Shown: positions 44,171-52,535 of the stretch, in pieces
How positions within the stretch are numbered: the stretch's first letter is position 1
Layout of the letters: the number at the start of each line of letters is the position of its first letter
Source of the DNA: Sulfitobacter dubius
Lineage (GTDB): Bacteria > Pseudomonadota > Alphaproteobacteria > Rhodobacterales > Rhodobacteraceae
Direction of reading: 5' to 3'
Assembly: GCF_900113435.1 (NCBI RefSeq)
Contig: NZ_FOPG01000003.1
Coordinates: 186,001-250,000 of the forward strand
DNA length: 64,000 nucleotides
Program-made: the position numbers and the translations under genes
The notes under the pieces: model-generated
The model's database searches: none
Told to the model about the DNA's origin: nothing
The model's input: the letters and a program-made list of their open reading frames with translations, nothing else

Positions 44171-44737
44171 ATGTACCGACGCATCAGCCTTCTACTCATG
44201 GCAGCGCTTCCCTCAGCCTGCGGCATCGCGCCCACGGCGCCATCGCCTCAGGTTGCAGAGGTTGGCTTTGGCACCGCTTTGCCCTTTGGCGAGGTCGCCC
44301 GTGTCTGTGATGTGCGCGAGCAGGAGTTGGGGAAGATGGTCGAAGAGCCCGCGGCACGGGGCTACCGGCTGTTCGATTCGCAACCCGGCAGCGCGGGGCC
44401 GCGCAGTTTCTATATCACCGGTTTTGCGGATGATTGCGCGCGCCAGTTGACGGCAGCAAATGTGTTGTTCGGCACGCCGTCGGTCTATGAGCAGTTGCAT
44501 TATGGCCCGGGCGGGGAAAACCTGCCCATCGCTGAGACTGACGCGGCCTATGAGGCGATCAAGGCCAGCGTCTGCGGGGCAGGACGCGGCAAACCCTGCG
44601 GAAAGCGGATTGGCACCCTCGACAAAACGGCGTTTTTCGTCAGCGCCTATGAGCGTTTGGGCCAAACCGCACGTTGGTCTGAGGTGCTCGTGCATGACGG
44701 GGCCGTGGCCGCCGTGGCAATGAAATCAGCGAACTGA
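44171..44737 (+). CDS. Predicted lipoprotein of unknown function
   Basis: A 188-residue protein whose signal MYRRISLLLMAALPSAC ends in a lipobox-like PSAC, so it is probably lipid-anchored. The mature chain has Cys residues in VARVCDVREQ, FADDCARQL and VCGAGRGKPCGKR, which could form disulfides. GGGGAGCC precedes the ATG. I do not recognise a named domain, although proteins of this look are common next to dnaE in roseobacters. It is convergent with slyX. Confidence 0.75.
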   Translation: MYRRISLLLMAALPSACGIAPTAPSPQVAEVGFGTALPFGEVARVCDVREQELGKMVEEPAARGYRLFDSQPGSAGPRSFYITGFADDCARQLTAANVLFGTPSVYEQLHYGPGGENLPIAETDAAYEAIKASVCGAGRGKPCGKRIGTLDKTAFFVSAYERLGQTARWSEVLVHDGAVAAVAMKSAN

Positions 44738-44750
44738 GCGAAACTGCGGC

Positions 44751-44981
44751 TCAGTAATGCGGTGGCCGTTCGTCGCCCAAAAGCACCGCGCCGCCGCCTG
44801 AGGCATCCCGCTCCCCCTCGCGCTGCATCAACATATGCACGCGGCGGTTCAGGGTGACGATTTCATCCTCCTGACGGGTGACGATCTCTGACATATCATC
44901 GACCGCGCGGGTCAGGTGGGCGATCTGCTCTTCGAGTTGGTTAATTCGTTCTGCGGTTTGATCTGGGGTTTGTTCTGACAT
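44751..44981 (-). CDS. slyX: SlyX family protein
   Basis: A 76-residue, mostly coiled-coil protein. The heptad-rich stretch AERINQLEEQIAHLTRAVDDM and the motif IVTRQEDEIVTLNRRVHML are typical of SlyX, and the C terminus ends in the family's PPHY. Its function is unknown in any organism. The gene is 14 bases from the end of the convergent lipoprotein gene. Confidence 0.9.
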   Translation of the reverse strand: MSEQTPDQTAERINQLEEQIAHLTRAVDDMSEIVTRQEDEIVTLNRRVHMLMQREGERDASGGGAVLLGDERPPHY

Positions 44982-45112
44982 AGGGGCGCGTCCTTTTTGC
45001 GCGATTTAGCATGTGCGGGCGACACAAGACAGGGGCAACACGCAGCGTTGCTTGCTCTTGCGGGGGGCTTGGGCTAGACGCGAGGCCAATTGATGCACCG
45101 AGGATCCTTGCC

Positions 45113-46609
45113 ATGGCAAAGCCCAAGAAAACCCCCCGTCCCAAGGCGCAGACCCCAAAGGGGTTCCGCGATTATTTCGGGACCGAGGTGACCCATCGGG
45201 CCGAGATGCTCAGCAAGATTGCCGCAGTTTACCACCGCTATGGGTTCGACGCGCTGGAAAGCTCGGGCGTGGAGACGGTCGAGGCGCTTGGCAAGTTTCT
45301 CCCCGATGTGGACCGCCCCAACGAGGGTGTCTTTGCATGGCAGGAAGATTCCGAAGGCGACAAGCCCGGCGATTGGCTGGCGCTGCGCTATGATCTGACA
45401 GCGCCCTTGGCGCGGGTCTATGCCCAACACCGCAACGATCTGCCGATGCCCTACCGCCGCTATGCGATGGGTCCGGTTTGGCGCAACGAAAAGCCGGGGC
45501 CGGGGCGGTTTCGTCAGTTTTATCAGTGTGATGCGGATACCGTAGGCGCGCCATCAGTGGCAGCGGATGCCGAGATTTGCGCGATGCTGGCCGATTGTTT
45601 GGAAGAGGTCGGGATTGCGCGCGGCGACTATGTGGTGCGCGTGAACAACCGCAAGGTTCTGAACGGCGTGCTGGAAGTCGCTGGCCTTGCCGGTGACGAC
45701 AAGGATATCGAGCGCGGCATCGTGCTGCGCGCCATCGACAAGTTGGACCGCCTCGGCCCGGAGGGCGTGCGCGCCTTGCTGGGGGACGGCCGCAAGGACG
45801 ACAGCGGCGATTTCACCAAGGGCGCAGGTCTGGCAGACGCGCAGGCCGATGTGGTCATGGGCTTCATGCAGGCCAAGCGCGACAGCGGGGCCGAGACTGT
45901 GGCGCGGCTGCGCGAGTTGGTCGCGGGCTCCGATGTCGGTGTGCAGGGTGTGGATGAGCTTGAGTTGATCTCTGACCTTCTGGCCGCGGGCGGCTATGGC
46001 CCTGATCGGGTTGAGATTGATCCGTCGGTCGTGCGCGGGCTTGGCTATTACACCGGTCCGGTGTTCGAGGCCGAGCTGACCTTCGAGATCAAAGACGAAA
46101 AAGGCCGCGCGCGGAACTTCGGATCGGTCGCGGGCGGTGGGCGCTACGACGATCTGGTGAAACGCTTCACCGGGCAGGAAGTGCCAGCAACCGGCGTCTC
46201 CATCGGTGTCGACCGTCTGCTCGCCGCGCTGGCCGCCAAAGGGCGGCTTGAGGCCGAAGCGACAGGCCCCGTCGTCGTCACGGTGATGGACCGGGACCGC
46301 ATGGCCGATTATCAAGCAATGGTCGCGGAACTGCGGCAGGCGGGCATCCGGGCAGAGGTCTATCTGGGCAACCCCAAGAACTTCGGCAACCAGATGAAAT
46401 ACGCCGACAAGCGGCAGAGCCCGGTTGTGGTCATCGAAGGCGGTGACGAGAAAGACCGCGGCGTGGTGCAGATCAAGGACATGGTGCTGGGCGCGCAACT
46501 GGCGCAGGAGGCCAGCCATGACGAGTGGAAAGAGCGCAAAAACCAATATGAGGTAAAGCGCAGCGATCTGGTGCAGGAAGTGCGCAATATTCTGGATCGG
46601 ACCAACTGA
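45113..46609 (+). CDS. hisS: Histidyl-tRNA synthetase
   Basis: A 498-residue class II synthetase that charges tRNA-His. The start [14 protein letters not shown] is typical. Motif 2 appears as [29 protein letters not shown] (R-F-Y-Q-C-D), histidine-binding loops as [14 protein letters not shown] and [12 protein letters not shown], and motif 3 as [13 protein letters not shown] near residue 365. The C-terminal anticodon-binding domain follows. The ATG at 45113 was chosen over an upstream one that yields an unlikely Cys-rich leader. Its stop shares a base with the hisZ start, so hisS-hisZ-hisG is an operon. Confidence 0.96.
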   Translation: MAKPKKTPRPKAQTPKGFRDYFGTEVTHRAEMLSKIAAVYHRYGFDALESSGVETVEALGKFLPDVDRPNEGVFAWQEDSEGDKPGDWLALRYDLTAPLARVYAQHRNDLPMPYRRYAMGPVWRNEKPGPGRFRQFYQCDADTVGAPSVAADAEICAMLADCLEEVGIARGDYVVRVNNRKVLNGVLEVAGLAGDDKDIERGIVLRAIDKLDRLGPEGVRALLGDGRKDDSGDFTKGAGLADAQADVVMGFMQAKRDSGAETVARLRELVAGSDVGVQGVDELELISDLLAAGGYGPDRVEIDPSVVRGLGYYTGPVFEAELTFEIKDEKGRARNFGSVAGGGRYDDLVKRFTGQEVPATGVSIGVDRLLAALAAKGRLEAEATGPVVVTVMDRDRMADYQAMVAELRQAGIRAEVYLGNPKNFGNQMKYADKRQSPVVVIEGGDEKDRGVVQIKDMVLGAQLAQEASHDEWKERKNQYEVKRSDLVQEVRNILDRTN

Positions 46610-47691
46610 TGCCGACAAGTTCTGACACGTTGGCCCGCGCGGCAAGCCTGCGCGCGATCTTTGAGGCGCAGGGCGCTGTGCTGGTTGAACCGCCAATCTT
46701 GCAACCTGCGGACACCTTGCTGGACCTCTACGGCGAGGACATTCGTGCCCGCGCTTATGTCACCTCGGACGCGCTGCGGGGCGAGCAAATGCTGCGCCCC
46801 GATTTCACCGTGCCCGTGGTGCAGATGCATATGGCACATGGGGCGGAGCCTGCACGCTATACCTATTCGGGCGAGGTGTTTCGCCGGCAGGAGCATGACC
46901 CGAACCGACCCAATGAGTATATCCAAGTGGGCTATGAGGTCTTTGACCGCGCCGATCCGGCAGCGGCAGATGCCGAAGTGTTCGCGCTGATTGCCGAGGC
47001 GATGCAGGGGCTGCCAGTGCGCCCCGTGACGGGCGACATCGGTGTGCTCATGGCAGCGGTGCAGGGGCTTGAGACATCGCCTGCACGTAAACAGGCTTTG
47101 ATGCGGCACATCTGGCGGCCCCGCCGGTTTCGTGCCTTGCTTGACCGTTACGCGGGCCGCAGCCCGGTGCCCGCGTCGCGTCAAGCCTTGTTGGCCGGTG
47201 ACGCCGCAGACGGCGGCGCGCCTATGGTGGGGCTGCGCTCAAGCGCCGAGATTGACGCGCGGGTTGCAGCCCTGCGCGAAGATGCCAAAACCGCGCCGAT
47301 CTCAGAGCAACAAGTCGATCTGTTCGATGCCCTTCTCGAAGTGCGAGAGACGTTGCCGAATGCGCTCAGCCGTCTGCGCGATCTGATGGTGGACATGCCC
47401 GCGATCGCTGATGCGGTGACTGGCGTGACCGACCGTGCCGAGGCAATGCGCGCACGTGGGATTGATACCGATGCCTTGCTTTTCGAGGCCAGCCACGGCC
47501 GTTCTTCGATGGAATATTACGACGGTTTTGTTTTTGCCTTCCGGGCGGAAACACGCCCCGATCTGCCCAGCATCGCCACCGGCGGGCGCTATGATGCGCT
47601 GACGCGGCGACTGGGGCAGGGCGATGAAATCCCGGCGGTGGGCGGCGTAATGCGCCCCGGCCTGATGCTGGAACTGGAGGCCGGGCAATGA
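46609..47691 (+). CDS. hisZ: ATP phosphoribosyltransferase regulatory subunit
   Basis: A 360-residue catalytically inactive HisS paralogue that partners short HisG to form the first enzyme of histidine synthesis. Visible: VEPPILQPADTLLDLYGEDI near 24-43, LRPDFTVPVVQMHMAHG, and RYTYSGEVFRRQEHDPNRPNEYIQVGYE, the class II fold with altered catalytic sites; ATGGRYDALTRRLG comes later. The ATG shares a base with the hisS stop (TGATG), and the stop overlaps hisG by 4 bases. The pairing of HisZ with a short HisG is as expected. Confidence 0.95.
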   Translation: MPTSSDTLARAASLRAIFEAQGAVLVEPPILQPADTLLDLYGEDIRARAYVTSDALRGEQMLRPDFTVPVVQMHMAHGAEPARYTYSGEVFRRQEHDPNRPNEYIQVGYEVFDRADPAAADAEVFALIAEAMQGLPVRPVTGDIGVLMAAVQGLETSPARKQALMRHIWRPRRFRALLDRYAGRSPVPASRQALLAGDAADGGAPMVGLRSSAEIDARVAALREDAKTAPISEQQVDLFDALLEVRETLPNALSRLRDLMVDMPAIADAVTGVTDRAEAMRARGIDTDALLFEASHGRSSMEYYDGFVFAFRAETRPDLPSIATGGRYDALTRRLGQGDEIPAVGGVMRPGLMLELEAGQ

Positions 47692-48377
47692 CGCTGAAAC
47701 TTGGCGTGCCGTCCAAGGGGCGGCTGATGGAAAAGACCTTTGAGTGGTTCGGTGCGCGTGGCGTCCGCCTGCAGCGCACCGGATCTGATCGCGAATATGC
47801 TGGCAAGGTCGAGGGGGTTGAGGATGTCTCTCTGGTGCTGCTTTCAGCCGGGGAAATCCCGCGAGAGTTATCGGCAGGGCGGATCCACTTAGGCGTGACT
47901 GGCACCGATTTGGTGCAGGAGAAACTGGCGCTTTGGGATCAATTGGTCGAGCCTCTGGAAGAGTTGAACTTTGGCCATGCCGATCTGATCATCGCGGTGC
48001 CGCAGGCGTGGGTTGATGTCGATACGCTGGATGATCTGGATGCTGCGGCGGCAGCCTTTCGCGCCGAACATGGGTTCCGGCTGCGCATCGCGACCAAGTA
48101 TCACCGTTTGGTGCGGGAATTCCTGCGCACCCACGGGGTCGCCGATTACGCGTTGGTTGACAGCCAAGGCGCGACCGAAGGCACGGTGCTGAACGAAACC
48201 GCCGAGGCGATTGCGGATATCACCTCAAGTGGAGAGACTTTGCGCGCCAATCACCTGAAGGTCCTAAGCGATGGGTTGATCCTGCAATCGCAGGCGACGC
48301 TTTGGCGGTCACGCATGGCGCCGTTGGAAGACCACAGCCGCAAAGCGCTGAAAACCCTGATTGCGCAACTGACCTGA
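47688..48377 (+). CDS. hisG: ATP phosphoribosyltransferase, short form
   Basis: A 229-residue catalytic subunit of the first step of histidine biosynthesis, which joins ATP and PRPP. Visible: LGVPSKGRLMEKTFEWF near the start, GRIHLGVTGTDLVQEK near 65, and LRIATKYHRLVREFLRTHGV. The C-terminal regulatory domain of the long form is missing, so it needs HisZ. It ends the hisS-hisZ-hisG operon, followed by a strong terminator. Confidence 0.95.
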   Translation: MTLKLGVPSKGRLMEKTFEWFGARGVRLQRTGSDREYAGKVEGVEDVSLVLLSAGEIPRELSAGRIHLGVTGTDLVQEKLALWDQLVEPLEELNFGHADLIIAVPQAWVDVDTLDDLDAAAAAFRAEHGFRLRIATKYHRLVREFLRTHGVADYALVDSQGATEGTVLNETAEAIADITSSGETLRANHLKVLSDGLILQSQATLWRSRMAPLEDHSRKALKTLIAQLT

Positions 48378-48412
48378 ATTCGCGTTATAGCGCGATTATT
48401 CTTTTCTATCGC

Positions 48413-48446
48413 AACACCCGGAGCCTAAAGTTCCGGGTGTTTTATT
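48413..48446 (+). terminator. Rho-independent terminator after hisG
   Basis: AACACCCGGA (48413-48422) and TCCGGGTGTT (48432-48441) form a perfect 10-base-pair stem with a 9-base loop, followed by TTATT. It begins 36 bases after the hisG stop. Confidence 0.88.
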
Positions 48447-48538
48447 GTGGGGATCACATAGCAAAATGTCGGACCATGACGATGGCGACAATCAAATTGT
48501 ACCGCGCCAACGTCTATGTGCTTTACGCCTGAATTGGG

Positions 48539-48970
48539 TCAGAGCACGCCAATTTCGGCCAATGCGCGGTTTAATTCGACTGGCAGTTCGGTCTCCTCTT
48601 CGCGGCCCTCGGGCAGGTCAGGGGGCGCGTCTTCGGATTTGAGGTATCGCCAGCCTTGGAACGCGCGGCGTAGGCTGTTCTGCGTGCGGATGATCTCGGG
48701 GTCCAGCACGATGGCGCAGCGGCGGATGCCATCGGCGCGGGTGATCTCTTCCAGACGCAGGATGCGCTGACGGGCCTGAATCACCCCTTTGATCACCCAA
48801 TAGATCGATCCGCCGTTGAGAATCTCGGCTTCGCGCTTGGGCCACATGCGGGTCACATGACGCGGCAGACCGTCTTTCGTCCGCACATCTTTGCGCGCCT
48901 GCCATTTGGTGAGGCTCTCGACGCCCTCGGTGCCGACCGAAAGTTTGATTAGGTTGATTTTATCGGTCAC
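48539..48970 (-). CDS. DUF1489 family protein
   Basis: A protein of 143 residues from a GTG at 48970, with GGGGGG just ahead (CTGGGGGGCGAT-GTG). The conserved core is unmistakable: RHVTRMWPKREAEILNGGSIYWVIKG, ARQRILRLEEITRADGIRRCAIVLDPEIIRT and RRAFQGWRYLKSEDAPPDLPEG. DUF1489 is found in alphaproteobacteria; function unknown. Longer starts at 48991 or 49024 are possible, but the last runs into the 89-bp repeat. It is divergent from nrdJ across that repeated region. Confidence 0.85.
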   Translation of the reverse strand: MTDKINLIKLSVGTEGVESLTKWQARKDVRTKDGLPRHVTRMWPKREAEILNGGSIYWVIKGVIQARQRILRLEEITRADGIRRCAIVLDPEIIRTQNSLRRAFQGWRYLKSEDAPPDLPEGREEETELPVELNRALAEIGVL

Positions 48971-49000
48971 ATCGCCCCCCAGCGATTCCATTGGTCTACG

Positions 49001-49089
49001 CCATATAAGGTAGTTGGATTTCAATCACATGCAAATTCTTGTGGGTTCGGCGGCATTTTTCCTGTTTTCGTTTTCGCGCACCCTAGCTA
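49001..49089. repeat. 89-bp direct repeat, copy A
   Basis: This 89-base segment is repeated at 49447-49535 with one mismatch (C at 49048, A at 49494); offset 446 bases. It begins CCATATAAGG and ends CACCCTAGCTA. Copy A lies between the DUF1489 gene and the small membrane ORF at 49100. It probably carries a promoter (TAGCTA at its end resembles a -10 element). Confidence 0.95.
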
Positions 49090-49099
49090 ACTCTACTGC

Positions 49100-49207
49100 A
49101 TGGTGAAGTTTCTCATCAAAGTTTGGTCGGCACGGGAAGTGATTACCCTACTTGGGTCAATTGCTTCGATTATCGGCCTAATTATTGCACTTCGATTGTT
49201 AATGTAA
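49100..49207 (+). CDS. 35-residue single-span membrane microprotein
   Basis: A short open frame, ATG to TAA, beginning 11 bases after repeat copy A. It encodes a basic N-terminal stretch (MVKFLIKVWSARE) and one hydrophobic helix (VITLLGSIASIIGLIIALRL). The charge pattern predicts an inner-membrane span with the N terminus inside. No ribosome site is visible; the TAGCTA at the end of the repeat would put the transcript start only a few bases before the ATG, so it may be leaderless. It may be chance, but length, charge bias and position make it worth keeping. Confidence 0.45.
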   Translation: MVKFLIKVWSAREVITLLGSIASIIGLIIALRLLM

Positions 49208-49446
49208 GGGTGCAGGGTTGAAGAGCCGGGGGTGTTAGTTTTGCACACCATCGCCCCCAGAACTCAACAGTCTAAGGGGGAGGGGGGTAGGAGCCTCTCC
49301 CCGCTGATCGTTAGCTTACACCAAAAATCTATAAGTTCGGCAAGAAATATCTTCCAGCGGTGACGTGTGTCTGGAGCGTCCATTGACCACCCCAGTTGCC
49401 GCAGAATGAAGGGATATCACGCGTTTTGCGGAAAACATCCAGCAAT

Positions 49447-49535
49447 CCATATAAGGTAGTTGGATTTCAATCACATGCAAATTCTTGTGGGTTAGGCGGC
49501 ATTTTTCCTGTTTTCGTTTTCGCGCACCCTAGCTA
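49447..49535. repeat. 89-bp direct repeat, copy B, upstream of nrdJ
   Basis: Second copy of the segment at 49001-49089, differing at a single base. It ends 36 bases before the nrdJ ATG and so is the probable nrdJ promoter region. Between the copies lie 357 bases, which hold the microprotein frame and about 240 bases of GC-variable DNA with no gene. Confidence 0.95.
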
Positions 49536-49571
49536 TGAAGGGCCCCTGCCACTGACCTCAGGAGTTTCAAA

Positions 49572-51851
49572 ATGTCCCGCTTTACCGCCCCGATCGCCGA
49601 ACAAATTTGGGATATGAAATACCGCTTTAAGGGGGCCGATGGCACCGCGAAAGACGTGACGGTAGAGGACACTTGGCGCCGCATCGCGCGTGACCTCGCG
49701 CAGGTCGAATCGGAGGCCGATATTTGGGAAGACAAATTCTTCGGCGCGCTGGAGGATTTCAAATACCTCCCCGCTGGCCGCATCACCGCAGGGGCGGGCA
49801 CCGCGCGCCGTGTGACCCTGTTCAACTGCTTCGTCATGGGCACTGTGCCCGATAGCATGTCCGGCATCTTTGACATGCTGAAAGAGGCCGCGCTTACCAT
49901 GCAGCAGGGCGGGGGGATCGGCTATGACTTCTCCACCATCCGCCCACGCGGCGCGGATGTGCTGGGCGTGTCGGCAGATGCCTCTGGCCCGCTGTCGTTC
50001 ATGGATGTTTGGGACGCCATGTGCCGCACAATCATGTCCGCAGGTAGCCGCCGTGGTGCAATGATGGCCACCATGCGCTGTGACCACCCTGATGTCGAAG
50101 ACTTCATCTCGGCTAAATCCGATCCGGCCCGCCTGCGCATGTTCAACATGTCGGTGCTGGTCACCGACCCCTTCATGGAAGCGGTGAAGGCCGATGGTTC
50201 TTGGGATCTGGTTTTTGGCGGCAAAGTCTACAAGACCGTGCAGGCGCGTGATCTGTGGAACAGCATCATGCAGGCGACCTATTCCTATGCCGAGCCGGGC
50301 GTGATTTTCATCGACCGCATCAACTCTGCCAACAACCTGAACTATTGTGAGACCATCGCGGCCACCAACCCCTGTGGTGAGCAGCCGCTTCCGCCTTACG
50401 GTGCCTGCCTTTTGGGTTCGATCAACCTTGCGCGTCTTGTGGCGCAACCCTTTGATGCGGCAGCGCATCTTGATCAGGACGCCATGAGTGAACTGGTCGC
50501 CACCGCCGTGCGGATGATGGACAACGTCGTCGACGTGTCGAAATTCCCACTTCCCGAACAACAGGCCGAGGCACAGGCCAAGCGCCGCATCGGCCTTGGA
50601 GTCACCGGGCTTGCGGATGCGCTTTTGATGGTCGGCTTGCGCTATGGCAGCGACGAGGCCGCGCAACAGACCGAGGAATGGCTGCGTGCGATTGCCCGTG
50701 CCGCCTATCTTGCGTCAGTGGAACTGGCCAAAGAAAAGGGTGCTTTCCCGCTGTTTGACGCAGAAAAGTTCCTCGCGTCCGGCACCATGATGCAGATGGA
50801 CGACGATGTGCGTGACGCGATCCGCGAACATGGCATCCGCAACGCGCTGCTGACCTCCATCGCGCCCACCGGCACGATCAGCCTCTATGCGGGCAACGTG
50901 TCTTCGGGGATCGAACCGGTCTTTGCTTACGCCTACACCCGCAAGGTGCTGCAAAAAGACGGCAGCCGAACCGAGGAAGAGGTCGTCGATTACGCCGTGC
51001 AGATGTGGCGCGAGCTGAAGGGCGACGCCCCGCTGCCCGACTATTTCGTCAACGCTCAGACCCTGCCGCCTGCGGATCACGTGAAGATGCAGGCCGCCGC
51101 GCAGAAATGGATCGACAGTTCGATCTCCAAGACCATCAACTGCCCTGAAGATATCTCTTTTGACGACTTCAAAGATGTCTACATGCAGGCATGGGATCTG
51201 GGCTGCAAAGGCTGCACCACCTACCGCCCGAATGACGTGACCGGATCGGTCCTGAGCGTGTCGTCCGAAAAGACAGACAAGGCCCCCGCCGACAGCCCCG
51301 ATCAGGTCAGCGAAGGCGGCGAAATCGTATATATGTCAGATCCGCTGGACCGTCCCGCCGAGTTGGAGGGCAACACCTACAAAGTCAAATGGCCCGACAG
51401 TGAGCACGCGCTCTATATCACCATCAACGACATCGTGCTGAACGGTCATCGTCGTCCGTTTGAGGTCTTCATTAACTCCAAAAACATGGAGCATTTCGCT
51501 TGGACTGTGGCTTTGACGCGCATGGTCTCTGCGGTATTCCGGCGCGGCGGCGACGTGTCTTTCGTCGTAGAAGAGCTGAAGGCCGTCTTTGACCCGCGTG
51601 GTGGTGCTTGGATGCAGGGCAAATACATCCCCTCCATCCTCGCGGCGATTGGCGGCGTGATCGAACAGCACATGATCGCTACCGGTTTTATCGCGGGCGA
51701 AGGCATGGGGCTGAAGACTGATCCACAAGCGAAGGTCGTCGGCTTGGACGCCCCGCGTGGAAAGTCTTGTCCGTCTTGCGGGCAGTTCGACCTGCGCATG
51801 GTCGAAGGGTGCATGACTTGCGGGAGTTGCGGGCATAGTAAGTGTGGGTAA
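49572..51851 (+). CDS. nrdJ: Adenosylcobalamin-dependent (class II) ribonucleotide reductase
   Basis: A 759-residue enzyme that makes deoxyribonucleotides with coenzyme B12 and needs neither oxygen nor a second subunit. Visible: PAGRITAGAGTARRVTLFNCFVMG near 60-83, which holds one of the active-site Cys residues; QQGGGIGYDFSTIRP; NPCGEQPLPPYGACLLGSINLAR near residue 266, the active-site Cys/Glu loop; and LTSIAPTGTISLYAGNVSSGIEP. The C terminus ends in a Cys-rich tail (CPSCGQFDLRMVEGCMTCGSCGHSKCG) with zinc-ribbon-like and redox Cys. I see no cobalamin riboswitch upstream; an 89-bp repeat lies there instead. Confidence 0.95.
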   Translation: MSRFTAPIAEQIWDMKYRFKGADGTAKDVTVEDTWRRIARDLAQVESEADIWEDKFFGALEDFKYLPAGRITAGAGTARRVTLFNCFVMGTVPDSMSGIFDMLKEAALTMQQGGGIGYDFSTIRPRGADVLGVSADASGPLSFMDVWDAMCRTIMSAGSRRGAMMATMRCDHPDVEDFISAKSDPARLRMFNMSVLVTDPFMEAVKADGSWDLVFGGKVYKTVQARDLWNSIMQATYSYAEPGVIFIDRINSANNLNYCETIAATNPCGEQPLPPYGACLLGSINLARLVAQPFDAAAHLDQDAMSELVATAVRMMDNVVDVSKFPLPEQQAEAQAKRRIGLGVTGLADALLMVGLRYGSDEAAQQTEEWLRAIARAAYLASVELAKEKGAFPLFDAEKFLASGTMMQMDDDVRDAIREHGIRNALLTSIAPTGTISLYAGNVSSGIEPVFAYAYTRKVLQKDGSRTEEEVVDYAVQMWRELKGDAPLPDYFVNAQTLPPADHVKMQAAAQKWIDSSISKTINCPEDISFDDFKDVYMQAWDLGCKGCTTYRPNDVTGSVLSVSSEKTDKAPADSPDQVSEGGEIVYMSDPLDRPAELEGNTYKVKWPDSEHALYITINDIVLNGHRRPFEVFINSKNMEHFAWTVALTRMVSAVFRRGGDVSFVVEELKAVFDPRGGAWMQGKYIPSILAAIGGVIEQHMIATGFIAGEGMGLKTDPQAKVVGLDAPRGKSCPSCGQFDLRMVEGCMTCGSCGHSKCG

Positions 51852-52272
51852 TGGGGCATTTAGGCTTTTTGTGGATTGAAATTGTGAAAACCAACAACAG
51901 TTTGCAATTTGACCAGCTTAGATTGAAACTGTGACCACTATAAACCTGCCACCGCCATTTGGACGCGTCGGCAGGTTTATATTGGGTAGTTTTGCGCTCG
52001 AAAGCTCCACCGGCCCGGTTTTGTTCCCCTGAGGGGCCGACACAAAGCGTTTGAGAGCAAATTCGGCCAATATGAACGCGATTGATTGCATGCGCGGCTC
52101 AGTCGCGGCGGTTGCTTGATCTTCCGTGGATGAATCTGAGTGAAGAGCTCTCGTGCACCTGCGTGGTAGTAGTAGCGCATGCCTTGCAGGTTTCTCCTAT
52201 TCTATTTTCCTAAAGCCATGAGGCGCGAAGGCGGAACCGGCCCAGGACAGTCGCGGTGAGGAGGCGGCCGCT
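51852..52272. other. Intergenic region after nrdJ, start of the accessory region
   Basis: About 420 bases. It holds a 14-base imperfect direct repeat GATTGAAAYTGTGA at 51874 and 51921 (47 bases apart), then the inverted repeat listed separately. The remainder has only short open frames without ribosome sites or family likeness. I see no gene here. Confidence 0.6.
51939..51981. terminator. Inverted repeat, possible nrdJ terminator
   Basis: TATAAACCTGCC (51939-51950) and GGCAGGTTTATA (51970-51981) are perfect 12-base inverse complements with a 19-base loop, 87 bases past the nrdJ stop. There is no clean T tract, only TTGGGTAGTTTT. Likely a transcription end or a site relic. Confidence 0.4.
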
Positions 52273-52473
52273 ATGCAAGTGCTCATCAAGCTTGCGCGCC
52301 TTGCCGCCTTTTGGATTGGTTTGGCCTTGCTCTTTCGTGGTATCTCCTGTCGTTGGCCAAGGGATGAGTCCGCAGGGTGCGGAACAGACAGAGTGAAGTT
52401 TGGTAGGCAGATTATTAAAGGATCGGCGGCGCCGCAGGACCGGGAGGGTAAGGGTCCCCAGCTTGAAGATTGA
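52273..52473 (+). CDS. Possible small membrane protein
   Basis: A 66-codon frame with a strong ribosome site (GAGGAGG, 8 bases before the ATG). It encodes an N-terminal hydrophobic helix (VLIKLARLAAFWIGLALLFRGISC) and a polar, Lys/Arg-rich tail. It lies 62 bases upstream of the larger membrane protein gene on the same strand, so they may be expressed together. I recognise no family; the ribosome site is the main support. Confidence 0.4.
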   Translation: MQVLIKLARLAAFWIGLALLFRGISCRWPRDESAGCGTDRVKFGRQIIKGSAAPQDREGKGPQLED

Positions 52474-52535
52474 TCTGAATACATTCGCTATGCGGGAGTG
52501 AAACTCTTATACTTCAGGCCGAGGGAGGGTGCGGT

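Noticed and set aside
51874..51934. Two GATTGAAAYTGTGA strings 47 bases apart, CRISPR-like spacing
   Set aside because: Only two short imperfect units with no third, no leader and no cas genes.
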